From contig NZ_LT630337.1 in the NCBI RefSeq assembly GCF_900117315.1, positions 1,208,409 to 1,272,408 on the forward strand: 64,000 nucleotides of DNA, given 5' to 3'. A program made the translations under genes and the position numbers. The notes under the pieces are model-generated. The model had not been told where the DNA came from and ran no database searches. It saw nothing but the letters and a program-made list of their open reading frames with translations. This DNA is from Bacillus massilinigeriensis (GTDB lineage Bacteria; Bacillota; Bacilli; Bacillales; Cytobacillaceae). The stretch's first letter is position 1; the number at the start of each line of letters is the position of its first letter. This document shows positions 7,916 to 17,254 of the stretch, one piece after another.

Positions 7916-9706
7916 CTATCCTAAAGCATCCTCCAGCTCAGTAACACCATTTTGGAGCAAGTACATTTTATGATACAAACCCTTTTGAGCAAGTAATTCT
8001 TGATGGTTTCCTCTTTCAACAATTTCTCCTTGATGCATAACAAGAATAAGATTAGCATCCTGTATCGTTGACAAACGATGAGCAATCGCAATGGTGGTTC
8101 TCCCTTTGCGCATCTCAGCCAAGGCTGCTGAAATAGCTTCCTCTGTCTCTGTATCTATATTTGCCGTTGCTTCATCCAAAACTAATATCTTCGGGTTAGC
8201 AGCAATGGTTCGAGCAAAGGCTATTAGTTGTCTCTGACCACTAGAAAAAGTTGAACCTCGTTCTACCACTTTTTGATCATAGCCATTTTCAAGCTTCTCA
8301 ATAAATGTATGAGCTTGAACAAATCTTGAAGCAGACTCTATATTTTCGTCACTAATGCTCTTATTGTGGAGGCGTATATTATCCTTCACAGTTCCATAGA
8401 ACAGAAAAGGATCCTGTAATACCAAACCTAGTCTTTCACGCAGCTCTTTTTTTGGATATTCTTTAATAGAAATTCCATCTATTAATATTTCTCCCCGATC
8501 AAATTCATAGAATCTCATCATTAAATTAATGATTGAGCTTTTGCCACTTCCTGTATGACCAACAAGCGCAATGGTTTCACCAGGTCTTGCTACAAATGAA
8601 ATGTTTTTCAACACATCCCTTTTCCCGTCATAGGAAAAGCTGACATTGCGAAATTCCACCTCTCCTGCCTTTATTGTTTCATTGATATCATTCTGCTTAG
8701 GTTCTAATTGTTCTTCATCAAGAAGTTTGAACACCCTCGATGCGGAAACAATCGCCTGCTGGTAAAAGGATAAGCGCATCATCATATTGTTCACTGGCTC
8801 AAAGAACCGATCCAAATAATTGATAAATGCATATAAAACACCTATTTCAATTGGGCTATTAAAAGAAGTAATACCAAAAAATGTTAATACAATAATTAAC
8901 GCAATGGTGTAAACCAAATCGATTGCAGGTCTGAGTAATAACCCATCAACTTTAATATTACGCATTCCCGCTTTATAATGATTTTCATTTATAATCCCAA
9001 ACTCCTCTTGCATCCTTTTTTCCTGCCTAAAAATCTGAATCATTGCCATACCTGATAGCGATTCACTCAATTTTGCATTCAATTGACTCAGTCTTTCACG
9101 CATATCCTGATAAAATTTCGTGCTATATTTCCGGTAAATGCTCATGATGAAAATAAGCAGAGGAATAATAAACAAGCAGAAAAAGGCTAGCTTTACGTCA
9201 AGAATAAACATGGCGATAAAAATACCCGTCAACATAAAGCCACTTTGTATAAAGGTTGCAAGCACACTAACAAACATATCCTTAATCGCTTCTGTGTCGT
9301 TCGTTACCCTTGATACAATACTGCCAACAGGAGTTTGATCAAAATACTTTAATCCTAACGATTGAACCTTTGTAAAAACATCAATTCGAAGCTGTTGAAT
9401 TATTTTTAAAGCAATTTCCTGGAATTTTACTAATTGAAAATAGGAAAACAGGACATTCAATATTTGAATTCCTATATAAATTACTCCTAAAGTAAATATC
9501 GATTGAAAAGCTAAATCCCGCGGCGTTAAATAATCATCAATAAAGATCTTCACAATAATTGGACCTAAAACATCACCAATTGTCGTTAGTAAGAGAAAAG
9601 TAAAGGCAATAATGATTAGCTTCATATGTGGCTTTGCATACTTCAAGAGCCGTAATAAAACTTTTCTCTGTTCACGTGACTCTACTACTGCCATTTTTCT
9701 TTTCAT
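7916..9706 (-). CDS. ABC exporter half-transporter, BmrD/YheH-like
   Basis: A 596-residue fusion of a six-helix export domain (about residues 25-310) and an ATP-binding domain. Walker A is GHTGSGKSS, Walker B ends ILVLDEATANID with the catalytic glutamate present, and the signature is the variant FSSGQ. The ATG at 9706 follows GGAGG by 7 nt; the open frame starts further up at 9739 but overlaps the upstream gene, whose stop codon lies just after that same GGAGG. The partner gene ends 4 bp upstream, so the two are translated together and should form a heterodimer. B. subtilis BmrCD is the closest described example (multidrug export). Substrate here is not known. Confidence 0.87.
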   Translation of the reverse strand: MKRKMAVVESREQRKVLLRLLKYAKPHMKLIIIAFTFLLLTTIGDVLGPIIVKIFIDDYLTPRDLAFQSIFTLGVIYIGIQILNVLFSYFQLVKFQEIALKIIQQLRIDVFTKVQSLGLKYFDQTPVGSIVSRVTNDTEAIKDMFVSVLATFIQSGFMLTGIFIAMFILDVKLAFFCLFIIPLLIFIMSIYRKYSTKFYQDMRERLSQLNAKLSESLSGMAMIQIFRQEKRMQEEFGIINENHYKAGMRNIKVDGLLLRPAIDLVYTIALIIVLTFFGITSFNSPIEIGVLYAFINYLDRFFEPVNNMMMRLSFYQQAIVSASRVFKLLDEEQLEPKQNDINETIKAGEVEFRNVSFSYDGKRDVLKNISFVARPGETIALVGHTGSGKSSIINLMMRFYEFDRGEILIDGISIKEYPKKELRERLGLVLQDPFLFYGTVKDNIRLHNKSISDENIESASRFVQAHTFIEKLENGYDQKVVERGSTFSSGQRQLIAFARTIAANPKILVLDEATANIDTETEEAISAALAEMRKGRTTIAIAHRLSTIQDANLILVMHQGEIVERGNHQELLAQKGLYHKMYLLQNGVTELEDALG

Positions 9707-9710
9707 ATTG

Positions 9711-11459
9711 TTATCCTCCGTGCTCCACAAGTTCCTCAAGCTGCTGGCGTAAAAACATATCTTTATACCATCCGTTTACCGACATTAGTTCCTCATGGGT
9801 ACCCCGTTGAATAATTTTGCCTTCGTCTAAAACTAGAATTATATTAGCATGCTGGATTGCACTTAGACGATGTGCCGTTATGATGGTTGTCTTCCCCATA
9901 CGATTTTCTTTTAATGCAGAAAGAATGGCCTCCTCTGTCTTCGCATCGACAGCTGATAAGGAATCATCTAAAACAAGAATTTCAGGATTCATAAATAAGG
10001 CTCTTGCAATTGAAATCCTTTGTTTTTGTCCACCAGACAGAGATACTCCTCTTTCTCCAACAAGCGTTTTATATCCATCGGTAAAATTTAGAATATCTTC
10101 ATGAATATTGGCTATTTCCGCTGCTTGTGTTATTTTTTCCATCGTTGCAGAAGGATCAGTAAAGGCTATATTTTCAGCAACAGTGGTTGAAAAAAGGAAA
10201 TGATCCTGCGGGACATATCCAACGGCTTCCCTTAAAGAGTTCATTTTATAATAGGAAAGAGGGTGCTCACCAATATAGATATCGCCGTCTTCCACATCGA
10301 ATTCTCTAATTAGTAATTTTAATAAAGTGGTTTTTCCAGCACCGGTTTTACCAACTATCCCCAGGGTTTCTCCACGTTTAACAGAAAAAGAAATATCCTC
10401 TAAAACAGGTTTCCTTTCTTCAGGATAATAAAATTGATGGATGTCATATTGAATGTCACCTGTTGGGGTAATCGCCAATGCATTTTCATCGTCAACAATT
10501 TCTTCTTTCTCAGCCAATAATGCTGTCACTCGGTCATAGGAGGCTCGACCTCTTTCTACGATATTAAAAAGCCAACCAAAGGCAAGCATAGGCCAAATCA
10601 GTAATCCTAGATAGGTTGTAAAGGAGACTAATTCACCAATGCTTAATTCCCCATTGAGTACATACTTTGCCCCAAAGGCTATTGATAGAAAGAACGACAA
10701 CCCTACAATAATCGAAATCGTTGGATCATAAAGAGAATCTACTTTTGCTACCAATACATTCTTATCGACTACATCCTCAGATTGTTTACGAAAATCCTCG
10801 ATATCTTCAGCCTCTTGACCAAAAGTCTTGATTACTTTTATCCCTGTAATACTTTCCTGTGTTTTGTCATTTAATGAGGAGAATGCCTCCTGTGCCTTAT
10901 GAAAATGTTTATGTAATAAAGTTCCATAATAACTCGTTAAAATCGCCATAAGCGGCATAGGGATAAGACTAATGAGAGTGAGCTTCCAGCTAATCGTTGT
11001 TGCCATTGTTATAATCACAAAGCCACCGGTTGCAAGAGAATCCACTAAAGTGAGTACACCTGATCCTGCTGTTTCTCTTATCACTTGTAAATCATTCGTT
11101 GCATGGGCCATTAAATCCCCAATTCTTCTTTTTTGATAAAAGTGGGGTGACATTTTTGTAAAGTGCTCATATAACTGGTTTCTTAGCTGTCTTCCAAGCT
11201 TCACAGATGATCCAAAAATCATGATCCCCCAATAATAACGGAGGGCGTACATGATGACTCCTGAAACAATCAAAACGACAATCCATTGAACTAAAGTTGC
11301 CTTAGTTAACGTATGATTTTGGATTTCGTCAACTACTACACCTATAATTTTCGGAGGGATTAATTGCAGTAGAGCAACAATTAACAATAACAAGACTCCA
11401 AATATATATGACTTCTTCTCCTGTTTAAAGAACCACAATAAGTCTAAAAATACTTTCAT
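9711..11459 (-). CDS. ABC exporter half-transporter, BmrC/YheI-like
   Basis: A 582-residue fusion of export membrane domain and ATPase. Walker A is GKTGAGKTT and the signature is canonical LSGGQ, but Walker B reads ILVLDDSLSAVD, so aspartate stands where the catalytic glutamate is expected. Combined with its partner, which has the glutamate but a variant signature, this gives one working and one degenerate ATP site, the layout known for BmrCD. The ATG at 11459 is preceded by GGAGG at 5 nt; an ATG four codons earlier contains that GGAGG and is unlikely. A terminator-like hairpin lies in the leader (11521-11569). B. subtilis has no such pair between yneF and ynzD, so this is a local insertion relative to that genome. 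Confidence 0.87.
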   Translation of the reverse strand: MKVFLDLLWFFKQEKKSYIFGVLLLLIVALLQLIPPKIIGVVVDEIQNHTLTKATLVQWIVVLIVSGVIMYALRYYWGIMIFGSSVKLGRQLRNQLYEHFTKMSPHFYQKRRIGDLMAHATNDLQVIRETAGSGVLTLVDSLATGGFVIITMATTISWKLTLISLIPMPLMAILTSYYGTLLHKHFHKAQEAFSSLNDKTQESITGIKVIKTFGQEAEDIEDFRKQSEDVVDKNVLVAKVDSLYDPTISIIVGLSFFLSIAFGAKYVLNGELSIGELVSFTTYLGLLIWPMLAFGWLFNIVERGRASYDRVTALLAEKEEIVDDENALAITPTGDIQYDIHQFYYPEERKPVLEDISFSVKRGETLGIVGKTGAGKTTLLKLLIREFDVEDGDIYIGEHPLSYYKMNSLREAVGYVPQDHFLFSTTVAENIAFTDPSATMEKITQAAEIANIHEDILNFTDGYKTLVGERGVSLSGGQKQRISIARALFMNPEILVLDDSLSAVDAKTEEAILSALKENRMGKTTIITAHRLSAIQHANIILVLDEGKIIQRGTHEELMSVNGWYKDMFLRQQLEELVEHGG

Positions 11460-11520
11460 AGAAGCCTCCATATTTTTGTTATGTGAGATTTTGATTTTTT
11501 TATCTATTCAAAACTATTCT

Positions 11521-11569
11521 AAAATAAAAAATAAACTAAGTCATCCTTAAAGAGTTGCCTTCTTAGTTT
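11521..11569 (-). promoter_or_regulatory. Possible transcription attenuator ahead of the exporter pair
   Basis: Stem AAACTAAG / CTTAGTTT with a T-rich tail on the minus strand (11521-11532) lies about 60 bp before the first exporter gene. yneF already has its own terminator at 11635-11678, so this second one would act on transcripts heading into the exporter genes. Upstream of it is a possible 6-codon leader (GTG 11600 to TGA 11580) behind AAAAGG. The known bmrCD operon is attenuated through a leader peptide; whether this leader works that way is inference. Confidence 0.4.
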
Positions 11570-11634
11570 AACAAATATTTCAAAAATATGGAAGATTCAC
11601 ATACTTACCTTTTAAAATGCTCCCCCATAAAAAA

Positions 11635-11678
11635 GAAAAGGCTGTCCAAAAAGGTGGCAGGCACCATTTTGGACAGCT
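11635..11678 (-). terminator. Intrinsic terminator after yneF
   Basis: 11-bp stem GCTGTCCAAAA / TTTTGGACAGC, then a T-rich tract on the minus strand. The loop holds the motif GGTGGCAGGCACC (11653-11665), which recurs at 27488 and 33186. Confidence 0.8.
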
Positions 11679-11687
11679 TATTCTCAC

Positions 11688-11903
11688 TTATTTCATTTGT
11701 TGTTTGTTCATTGCAGCCATCATTTGATTGATTTTCTTTTGCGAAGGCTTCATGCCCATTTGCATCATCATCATTTTTAACATTTGTTCATTAATTGGCG
11801 GATTTTTCTTTAAGTAGCTCATCATATATTTACGAGCAATGAAAAATCCTAGTGCTACACCAGCTAAAAGAGCTAGTATACCAACTAGAATGTAGATCCA
11901 CAT
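11688..11903 (-). CDS. yneF: UPF0154 small membrane protein YneF
   Basis: The 71-residue protein has one N-terminal membrane helix (residues about 3-23) and a basic, methionine-rich tail ([20 protein letters not shown]), the hallmark of the UPF0154 family. Its function is not known. It keeps the B. subtilis place next to sirA. It is likely translated from the ATG at 11903, which follows GAAGGAGG by a few bases. Confidence 0.9.
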   Translation of the reverse strand: MWIYILVGILALLAGVALGFFIARKYMMSYLKKNPPINEQMLKMMMMQMGMKPSQKKINQMMAAMNKQQMK

Positions 11904-11992
11904 TTAATACTTCCTCCTTCATGTTGTCTAACTTACAGTGTACTAGACCAAAAGGTATTATACAATATTTGCGAAATAATTTCTTCTATTTT

Positions 11993-12430
11993 TTATACAA
12001 ATTTCCTCTCTTTTATCGGTCTAAGCCATCCATATCTCTTATTCTCAAGGTCGATGGCAATAAATGAAGTCTCACTTTTCCTAAGGACTTCAAAAAATAA
12101 TGTTTCTGCTTCATAGCTTCCAAAGGATTGCAAAAGTAATGCTTTTTCAAATAATTCTAATTTCGCACTACCTTGCTTCCTATTCTCTATATAATATATC
12201 CCATTTTCTATTCGAAAATCCTTTTTCCTTTGTAATTGCTGGTAAATGTATTGATGCAATCTTAAGTTTGGAATAGATTTTGTTATATAATCAATTTGTT
12301 TTTCTAATATTTTTCTCAATTCACCTTTAGCATTTTTATATTCATCAAATAGTTGAAAAAACATCCGCTCTCTTCCGAAGTAATGGGTGGCAAACTCATC
12401 TTCTATTAAATATACTTGATAAATTCTCAC
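11993..12430 (-). CDS. sirA: Sporulation inhibitor of replication SirA
   Basis: The 145-residue product carries the family start (MRIYQVYLIEDEFATHYFGR), in which the tract before the FGRE motif is characteristic. SirA (YneE) binds domain I of DnaA and blocks new rounds of replication in cells that have committed to sporulation. The start is a GTG at 12430, 5-10 nt after GGAGGGG. A match to the Spo0A box lies about 65 bp upstream of the expected transcription start, which agrees with the known Spo0A~P activation of sirA. It lies between tkt and yneF as in B. subtilis. Confidence 0.9.
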   Translation of the reverse strand: MRIYQVYLIEDEFATHYFGRERMFFQLFDEYKNAKGELRKILEKQIDYITKSIPNLRLHQYIYQQLQRKKDFRIENGIYYIENRKQGSAKLELFEKALLLQSFGSYEAETLFFEVLRKSETSFIAIDLENKRYGWLRPIKERKFV

Positions 12431-12465
12431 CGAAACCCCTCCTTCTAGGACAACCCTTTTTAACC

Positions 12466-12531
12466 ATTATATAGAATATTCTTTCAATTGTTTGTCTGAA
12501 GGCGTCAAAAAATTTCACTTTTTTTGTCGAA
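12466..12531 (-). promoter_or_regulatory. sirA control region with a Spo0A box
   Basis: TTTTGTCGAA at 12522-12531 is a full match to the 0A box core (TGTCGAA). A weaker relative, TTTGTCTGAA, lies at 12491-12500 near the -35 position. On the minus strand a -10 TATAAT is at 12466-12471 without a good -35, as expected for a Spo0A-activated promoter. Confidence 0.6.
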
Positions 12532-12596
12532 TTCATTATATATTCATATTTTTCAAAAAAATAAAATATTGCTCTACCTATTTAATGGGACATATG

Positions 12597-12637
12597 AAAA
12601 AAGGAATGAGAGTGATAAGCACCCTCATTCCTTTTTT
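12597..12637 (-). terminator. Intrinsic terminator after tkt
   Basis: 14-bp stem AAAAAAGGAATGAG / CTCATTCCTTTTTT; the stem itself supplies the T-run on the minus strand. Confidence 0.85.
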
Positions 12638-12661
12638 CTATATCTTTACTTCAATATCCTA

Positions 12662-14668
12662 TTAATTTTGTAATAAGGTTTTAACACGGGCAACAACATT
12701 CTCAACGGAGAAGCCGTATTCTTTTAGGATGATATTTCCTGGTGCAGAGGCACCAAATTGATCAATTGCCAATACTTCACCCTCATCCCCAGCATAACGA
12801 TGCCAGCCAAGTGAAGAACCCATTTCAATAGCAAGTCGTTTTTTCACGCTCTTAGGAATGACAGTTTCTTTATATTCCTTAGATTGAGCCTCAAAACGAT
12901 CCCATGATGGCATACTTACAACCGATGCCTCGATTCCTTCTTCTGCTAACACTTGTTGAGCATCGACAGCAAGGTTTACTTCAGATCCTGCAGCAATTAG
13001 AAGAACATCAGCAACTTCTTTATTTGCTGGTGATACAACGTAACCACCTTTAGATACTTTTTCATAGGCATTTTCAAGCGTACCTTTTAAAGTAGGTAGG
13101 TTTTGACGAGTTAAAACAAGGGCAGTTGGTTGGTTCTGTGATTCTATTGCTAATTTCCAAGCTGCTGCCGTTTCATTCCCATCTGCAGGTCGAATCACAG
13201 ATAGATTTGGCATGGCTCTTAAGCCTGCTAATTGTTCGATAGGTTCATGAGTTGGTCCGTCTTCTCCAACAGCGATACTATCATGGGTAAATACATAGGT
13301 TACAGGTAATTTCATAAGAGCAGCTAGGCGAATAGCCGGTTTTAAGTAATCAGAGAATACGAAGAATGTTCCACCAAATACCTTTAAACCACCATGAAGT
13401 GCCATACCGTTTAAAGCTGCACCCATAGCAAATTCACGAACGCCAAACCAAATATTACGACCTTCGTAAGAGTCTGGAGTGAAATCTCCTTGCCCTTTAA
13501 TCATTGTATTATTTGAACCTGCAAGGTCTGCAGATCCACCAAACATTGTTGGAAGATTTTTTGCCAGTCCATTGATTGATTCACCAGAAGATGCACGGCT
13601 TGCCAGACTCTTTCCTAGTTCATATTTTGGAAGATCTCTATCCCAGCCTTCAGGTAGTTCACCCTTCATGGCTTGCTCTAACTGAGACCCAAGCTCTGGA
13701 TATTGATTTTTATAAGAAGTGAATAACTCATTCCATTCCTTCTCTTTCTTTTCCCCATTATCAGCAATATGTTTCTTAAAGTGACTATAAACCTCGTCCG
13801 GAACATGGAAGTCTTCTTCAAAAGTCCATTTGTATGCTTCTTTTGTAAGCTTAAGTTCATCCGCCCCAAGAGGTGCACCATGTGAAGCTGATTTTCCAGA
13901 TTTATTTGGTGAACCGTATCCAATTACTGTTTTAACTTCAATTAATGTTGGACGGTTGATATCCTTTTTAGCTTCCTCAATGGCATTTGCAATCTCATCT
14001 AGGTCATTTCCGTCTTCTACCCGAATATATTGCCAGCCATAGGCTTGGAATCTTTGTTGAACACTTTCAGAAAAAGACTTAGAAAGATCCCCATCTAATG
14101 AAATATCATTTGAATCATATAGAACGACTAATTTTCCAAGTTTTAAGTGAGCTGCTAATGATGCTGCCTCAGCAGATACACCTTCCATTAAATCTCCATC
14201 ACCACAAATACTATATGTATAGTGATCAACAACCTCATATTGATCCTTATTATAAACTGCAGCTAGATGCCTTTCAGCCATCGCCATACCAACTGCCATA
14301 GAAATACCTTGTCCAAGTGGACCACTGGTGGCATCTACCCCAGGAGTATGTCCGAATTCTGGGTGACCTGGTGTTCTGCTACCCCATTGACGAAATTGTT
14401 TAATATCTTCCATAGAAACTTCATATCCTGCTAGATGAAGTAAACTATATAGAAGCATAGAACCGTGACCTGCAGATAAAACAAATCTGTCACGATTAAA
14501 CCATTCAGGATTTTTAGGATTCATATTCATAAAACGAGTCCAAAGAGTATAGGCCATTGGAGCAGCTCCCATTGGCATACCTGGGTGCCCTGAATTCGCT
14601 TTCTCAATTGCGTCAATCGATAAAGTACGGATTGAATTTATCGATAATTGATCAATCTTATCAAACAT
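12662..14668 (-). CDS. tkt: Transketolase
   Basis: A 668-residue transketolase of the pentose phosphate pathway, moving two-carbon ketol units between sugar phosphates with thiamine diphosphate. N-terminal substrate site [20 protein letters not shown], the thiamine diphosphate motif GDGDLMEG, and the pyrimidine-binding motif with [20 protein letters not shown] are all present. Length is normal. The ATG at 14668 follows AAAGGA by 9 nt and gives the family N-terminus; an ATG three codons earlier is adjacent to the ribosome binding site and less likely. Two hairpins separate it from ynzC, and a candidate promoter (-10 at 14710-14715) lies just upstream. Confidence 0.96.
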   Translation of the reverse strand: MFDKIDQLSINSIRTLSIDAIEKANSGHPGMPMGAAPMAYTLWTRFMNMNPKNPEWFNRDRFVLSAGHGSMLLYSLLHLAGYEVSMEDIKQFRQWGSRTPGHPEFGHTPGVDATSGPLGQGISMAVGMAMAERHLAAVYNKDQYEVVDHYTYSICGDGDLMEGVSAEAASLAAHLKLGKLVVLYDSNDISLDGDLSKSFSESVQQRFQAYGWQYIRVEDGNDLDEIANAIEEAKKDINRPTLIEVKTVIGYGSPNKSGKSASHGAPLGADELKLTKEAYKWTFEEDFHVPDEVYSHFKKHIADNGEKKEKEWNELFTSYKNQYPELGSQLEQAMKGELPEGWDRDLPKYELGKSLASRASSGESINGLAKNLPTMFGGSADLAGSNNTMIKGQGDFTPDSYEGRNIWFGVREFAMGAALNGMALHGGLKVFGGTFFVFSDYLKPAIRLAALMKLPVTYVFTHDSIAVGEDGPTHEPIEQLAGLRAMPNLSVIRPADGNETAAAWKLAIESQNQPTALVLTRQNLPTLKGTLENAYEKVSKGGYVVSPANKEVADVLLIAAGSEVNLAVDAQQVLAEEGIEASVVSMPSWDRFEAQSKEYKETVIPKSVKKRLAIEMGSSLGWHRYAGDEGEVLAIDQFGASAPGNIILKEYGFSVENVVARVKTLLQN

Positions 14669-14709
14669 TTCTTTCATTCCTTTCGTTATCTAATCAGTCC
14701 AATATTAAT

Positions 14710-14738
14710 ATTATAGTTAGGAATCCATTAATACAAGA
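14710..14738 (-). promoter_or_regulatory. Candidate promoter of tkt
   Basis: On the minus strand -10 TATAAT (14710-14715) is clear; the -35 is weak (TCTTGT at a 17-bp spacer). Confidence 0.4.
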
Positions 14739-14746
14739 ATTTACAT

Positions 14747-14806
14747 AAAAAAAAGCCCTATTAATCATTAATTTGACAAAATAATTACAAATTTATGTGA
14801 TAGGCT
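14747..14806 (-). terminator. Terminator-like long hairpin between ynzC and tkt
   Basis: AGCCTAT / ATAGGGCT with an inner helix ATAAATTTG / CAAATTAAT, followed on the minus strand by eight T. It should end most transcripts coming from the SOS operon before tkt. Confidence 0.6.
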
Positions 14807-14829
14807 GAATAAAGATATTTCTAAAATTA

Positions 14830-14881
14830 AATCTACACTAGTAACCAACTTACTTTTATAAGTTAGTGATCAGTGTAGATT
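14830..14881 (-). other. Long imperfect hairpin overlapping the ynzC stop
   Basis: About 23 imperfect base pairs (AATCTACACT... / ...AGTGTAGATT) with a 6-nt loop. The left arm begins within the last two ynzC codons. Tail is only moderately T-rich. Confidence 0.5.
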
Positions 14882-15103
14882 CTTTTTATCCCTAAGTTGT
14901 TTAATTTTATTCGGTGTTACATCATTTCCAAGAGGATCAATAACCGTGACGCCCTTTAATGTATTAAACATAGATGATCGAAAGCCCTTCAAATATTCGC
15001 TACGTAGGCTAGATTGTTCTTTTGCTTCCTCTACGGTTAATCCTTCTTCTTTGGACTTTTTCGCTAAGGCATTTATTCTTGCAAGTTTTTCTTTTGAAAT
15101 CAT
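14870..15103 (-). CDS. ynzC: DUF896 protein YnzC, SOS operon
   Basis: A 77-residue protein with a helical-hairpin N-terminus (KLARINALAKKSKEEGLTVE) and the conserved EYLKGFRSSMFNTLKGVTVI stretch of DUF896. In B. subtilis, ynzC is the last gene of the LexA-controlled yneA-yneB-ynzC operon. Its function is unknown. The same order and direction are kept here, 74 bp after yneB. Confidence 0.92.
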   Translation of the reverse strand: MISKEKLARINALAKKSKEEGLTVEEAKEQSSLRSEYLKGFRSSMFNTLKGVTVIDPLGNDVTPNKIKQLRDKKNLH

Positions 15104-15177
15104 TGAAAAGCTCCTTTATGATTGTTCATAATAATCAACATCTTACTAGAAATAGTGATTATTGACAAGCAAACTGC

Positions 15178-16162
<985 letters not shown>

Positions 16163-16180
16163 ATAAGACACCTCTGGTTA

Positions 16181-16194
16181 CGAATGTTTGTTCG
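16181..16194. promoter_or_regulatory. LexA box 1
   Basis: CGAATGTTTGTTCG, close to the Bacillus SOS consensus CGAACRNRYGTTYC-like palindrome. It lies 19 bp upstream of the yneA ATG, downstream of the promoter. Confidence 0.8.
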
Positions 16195-16208
16195 ATTTAT
16201 TTATTTTT

Positions 16209-16237
16209 ATCATATTACGAACATTTGTTTGAGTCAA
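16209..16237 (-). promoter_or_regulatory. Sigma-A promoter of yneA
   Basis: On the minus strand -35 TTGACT (16232-16237), 17-bp spacer, -10 TATGAT (16209-16214). The spacer is almost filled by LexA box 2. Confidence 0.8.
16218..16231. promoter_or_regulatory. LexA box 2
   Basis: CGAACATTTGTTTG, lying inside the yneA promoter spacer, so LexA binding would exclude polymerase. Confidence 0.85.
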
Positions 16238-16247
16238 GAAAAATATT

Positions 16248-16261
16248 CGAACTTATGTTTG
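16248..16261. promoter_or_regulatory. LexA box 3
   Basis: CGAACTTATGTTTG, overlapping the -35 box of lexA; it fits autoregulation. Confidence 0.8.
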
Positions 16262-16287
16262 TATCAACTGGTAATTCATGCTATAAT
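16259..16287 (+). promoter_or_regulatory. Sigma-A promoter of lexA
   Basis: TTGTAT (16259-16264), 17-bp spacer, TATAAT (16282-16287), followed by GAGGTG and the ATG at 16320. Confidence 0.8.
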
Positions 16288-16319
16288 ACAACCAAGAAAA
16301 ACCATAGAGGTGCACGATT

Positions 16320-16943
16320 ATGACTAAATTATCAAAACGTCAACAAGATATATTAACCTTCATTAAGGAAGAGGTTCGTTCCAAGGGTTATCCTCCTTCA
16401 GTCAGAGAAATCGGGGAGGCTGTTGGACTAGCTTCAAGTTCTACTGTACACGGACATTTAGCAAGACTTGAAAGCAAGGGGCTTATTCGAAGAGATCCGA
16501 CAAAGCCTCGTGCGATTGAAATCTTAGAGTTCGATTCGAATTCTAATATTCCAAAGCACAATGTTATCAATGTACCTGTAGTAGGGAAAGTGACCGCTGG
16601 ACAACCGATCACTGCCATCGAAAATGTAGAAGAATATTTTCCATTACCTGATAGTTTTGCTCCTTCTGATGAACAAGTTTTTATGCTAGAGGTTATGGGA
16701 GATAGTATGATTGAAGCTGGAATATTAGATGGCGATTACGTCATTGTTAAACAGCAACATACTGCTAATAATGGAGAAATCGTCGTAGCAATGACAGAAG
16801 AAGATGAAGCTACAGTGAAGCGTTTCTTTAAAGAAAAAAACTATTTTCGCTTACAGCCTGAGAATTCTACTTTGGAGCCAATTATTCTCAACAGTGTATC
16901 TATCCTTGGAAAAGTCATTGGTGTTTATCGTCATATACACTAA
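16320..16943 (+). CDS. lexA: SOS repressor LexA
   Basis: The 207-residue protein has an N-terminal winged helix-turn-helix ([20 protein letters not shown], then [20 protein letters not shown]) and a C-terminal self-cleavage domain. The scissile Ala-Gly bond is A93-G94 (VTAGQP), the serine nucleophile is S129 (MGDSMIEAG) and the general base lysine is K167 (EATVKRFF). RecA filaments stimulate self-cleavage. It is divergent from yneA, and the intergenic region has three LexA boxes, so both genes are under LexA. The start follows GAGGTG by 7 nt. Confidence 0.97.
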   Translation: MTKLSKRQQDILTFIKEEVRSKGYPPSVREIGEAVGLASSSTVHGHLARLESKGLIRRDPTKPRAIEILEFDSNSNIPKHNVINVPVVGKVTAGQPITAIENVEEYFPLPDSFAPSDEQVFMLEVMGDSMIEAGILDGDYVIVKQQHTANNGEIVVAMTEEDEATVKRFFKEKNYFRLQPENSTLEPIILNSVSILGKVIGVYRHIH

Positions 16944-16960
16944 CCTTACGAAACTAGTAA

Positions 16961-16988
16961 AAAACAAGCTCTTGAGGAGCTTGTTTTT
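16961..16988. terminator. Bidirectional terminator between lexA and holin gene
   Basis: Stem AAAAACAAGCTC / GAGCTTGTTTTT with a short loop; T-runs on both strands. It ends at the holin gene stop. Confidence 0.85.
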
Positions 16989-17254
16989 TATTTTGGAGCA
17001 TCATATTTACTTGCTTGTTCACTATCACTTAATCCTCTGGTTGTTGGATCTTGAATAAGGCCTAAAGTGGATAGGAGCATAAATACCGCATTAACGACCC
17101 CTATTACCCAATTCTCAAGCTCCTCTGTCAATTGAAAATCTGTTAGTCCAATGGAATGAGCCCCCAATAATAAAAACTCCACTAGTATAAAGACCTGTGC
17201 AATGAAGGAAGTGACCCATAGCCTATTTTTTATTCGAACCTTCCAGTTTATCAA
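16988..17254 (-). CDS. Phi-LC3-type phage holin family protein
   Basis: The 88-residue protein begins INWKVRIKNRLWVTSFIAQV and ends in the signature DPTTRGLSDSEQASKYDAP, with two membrane helices between (about 13-32 and 50-70). This is the layout of the small phi-LC3/XhlB-like phage holin family, which makes membrane lesions that let endolysins reach the wall. The TTG at 17254 lies 8 nt after GAGGGG; a GTG at 17263 overlaps that site and is less likely. No other phage gene is near, so it stands alone beside two cell-wall hydrolase genes. It may be a domesticated phage gene; function is inference. Confidence 0.8.
   Translation of the reverse strand: MINWKVRIKNRLWVTSFIAQVFILVEFLLLGAHSIGLTDFQLTEELENWVIGVVNAVFMLLSTLGLIQDPTTRGLSDSEQASKYDAPK

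Noticed and set aside
16988-17254. A prophage, because of the holin gene
   Set aside because: No capsid, terminase, integrase or attachment sites lie near it in this window.
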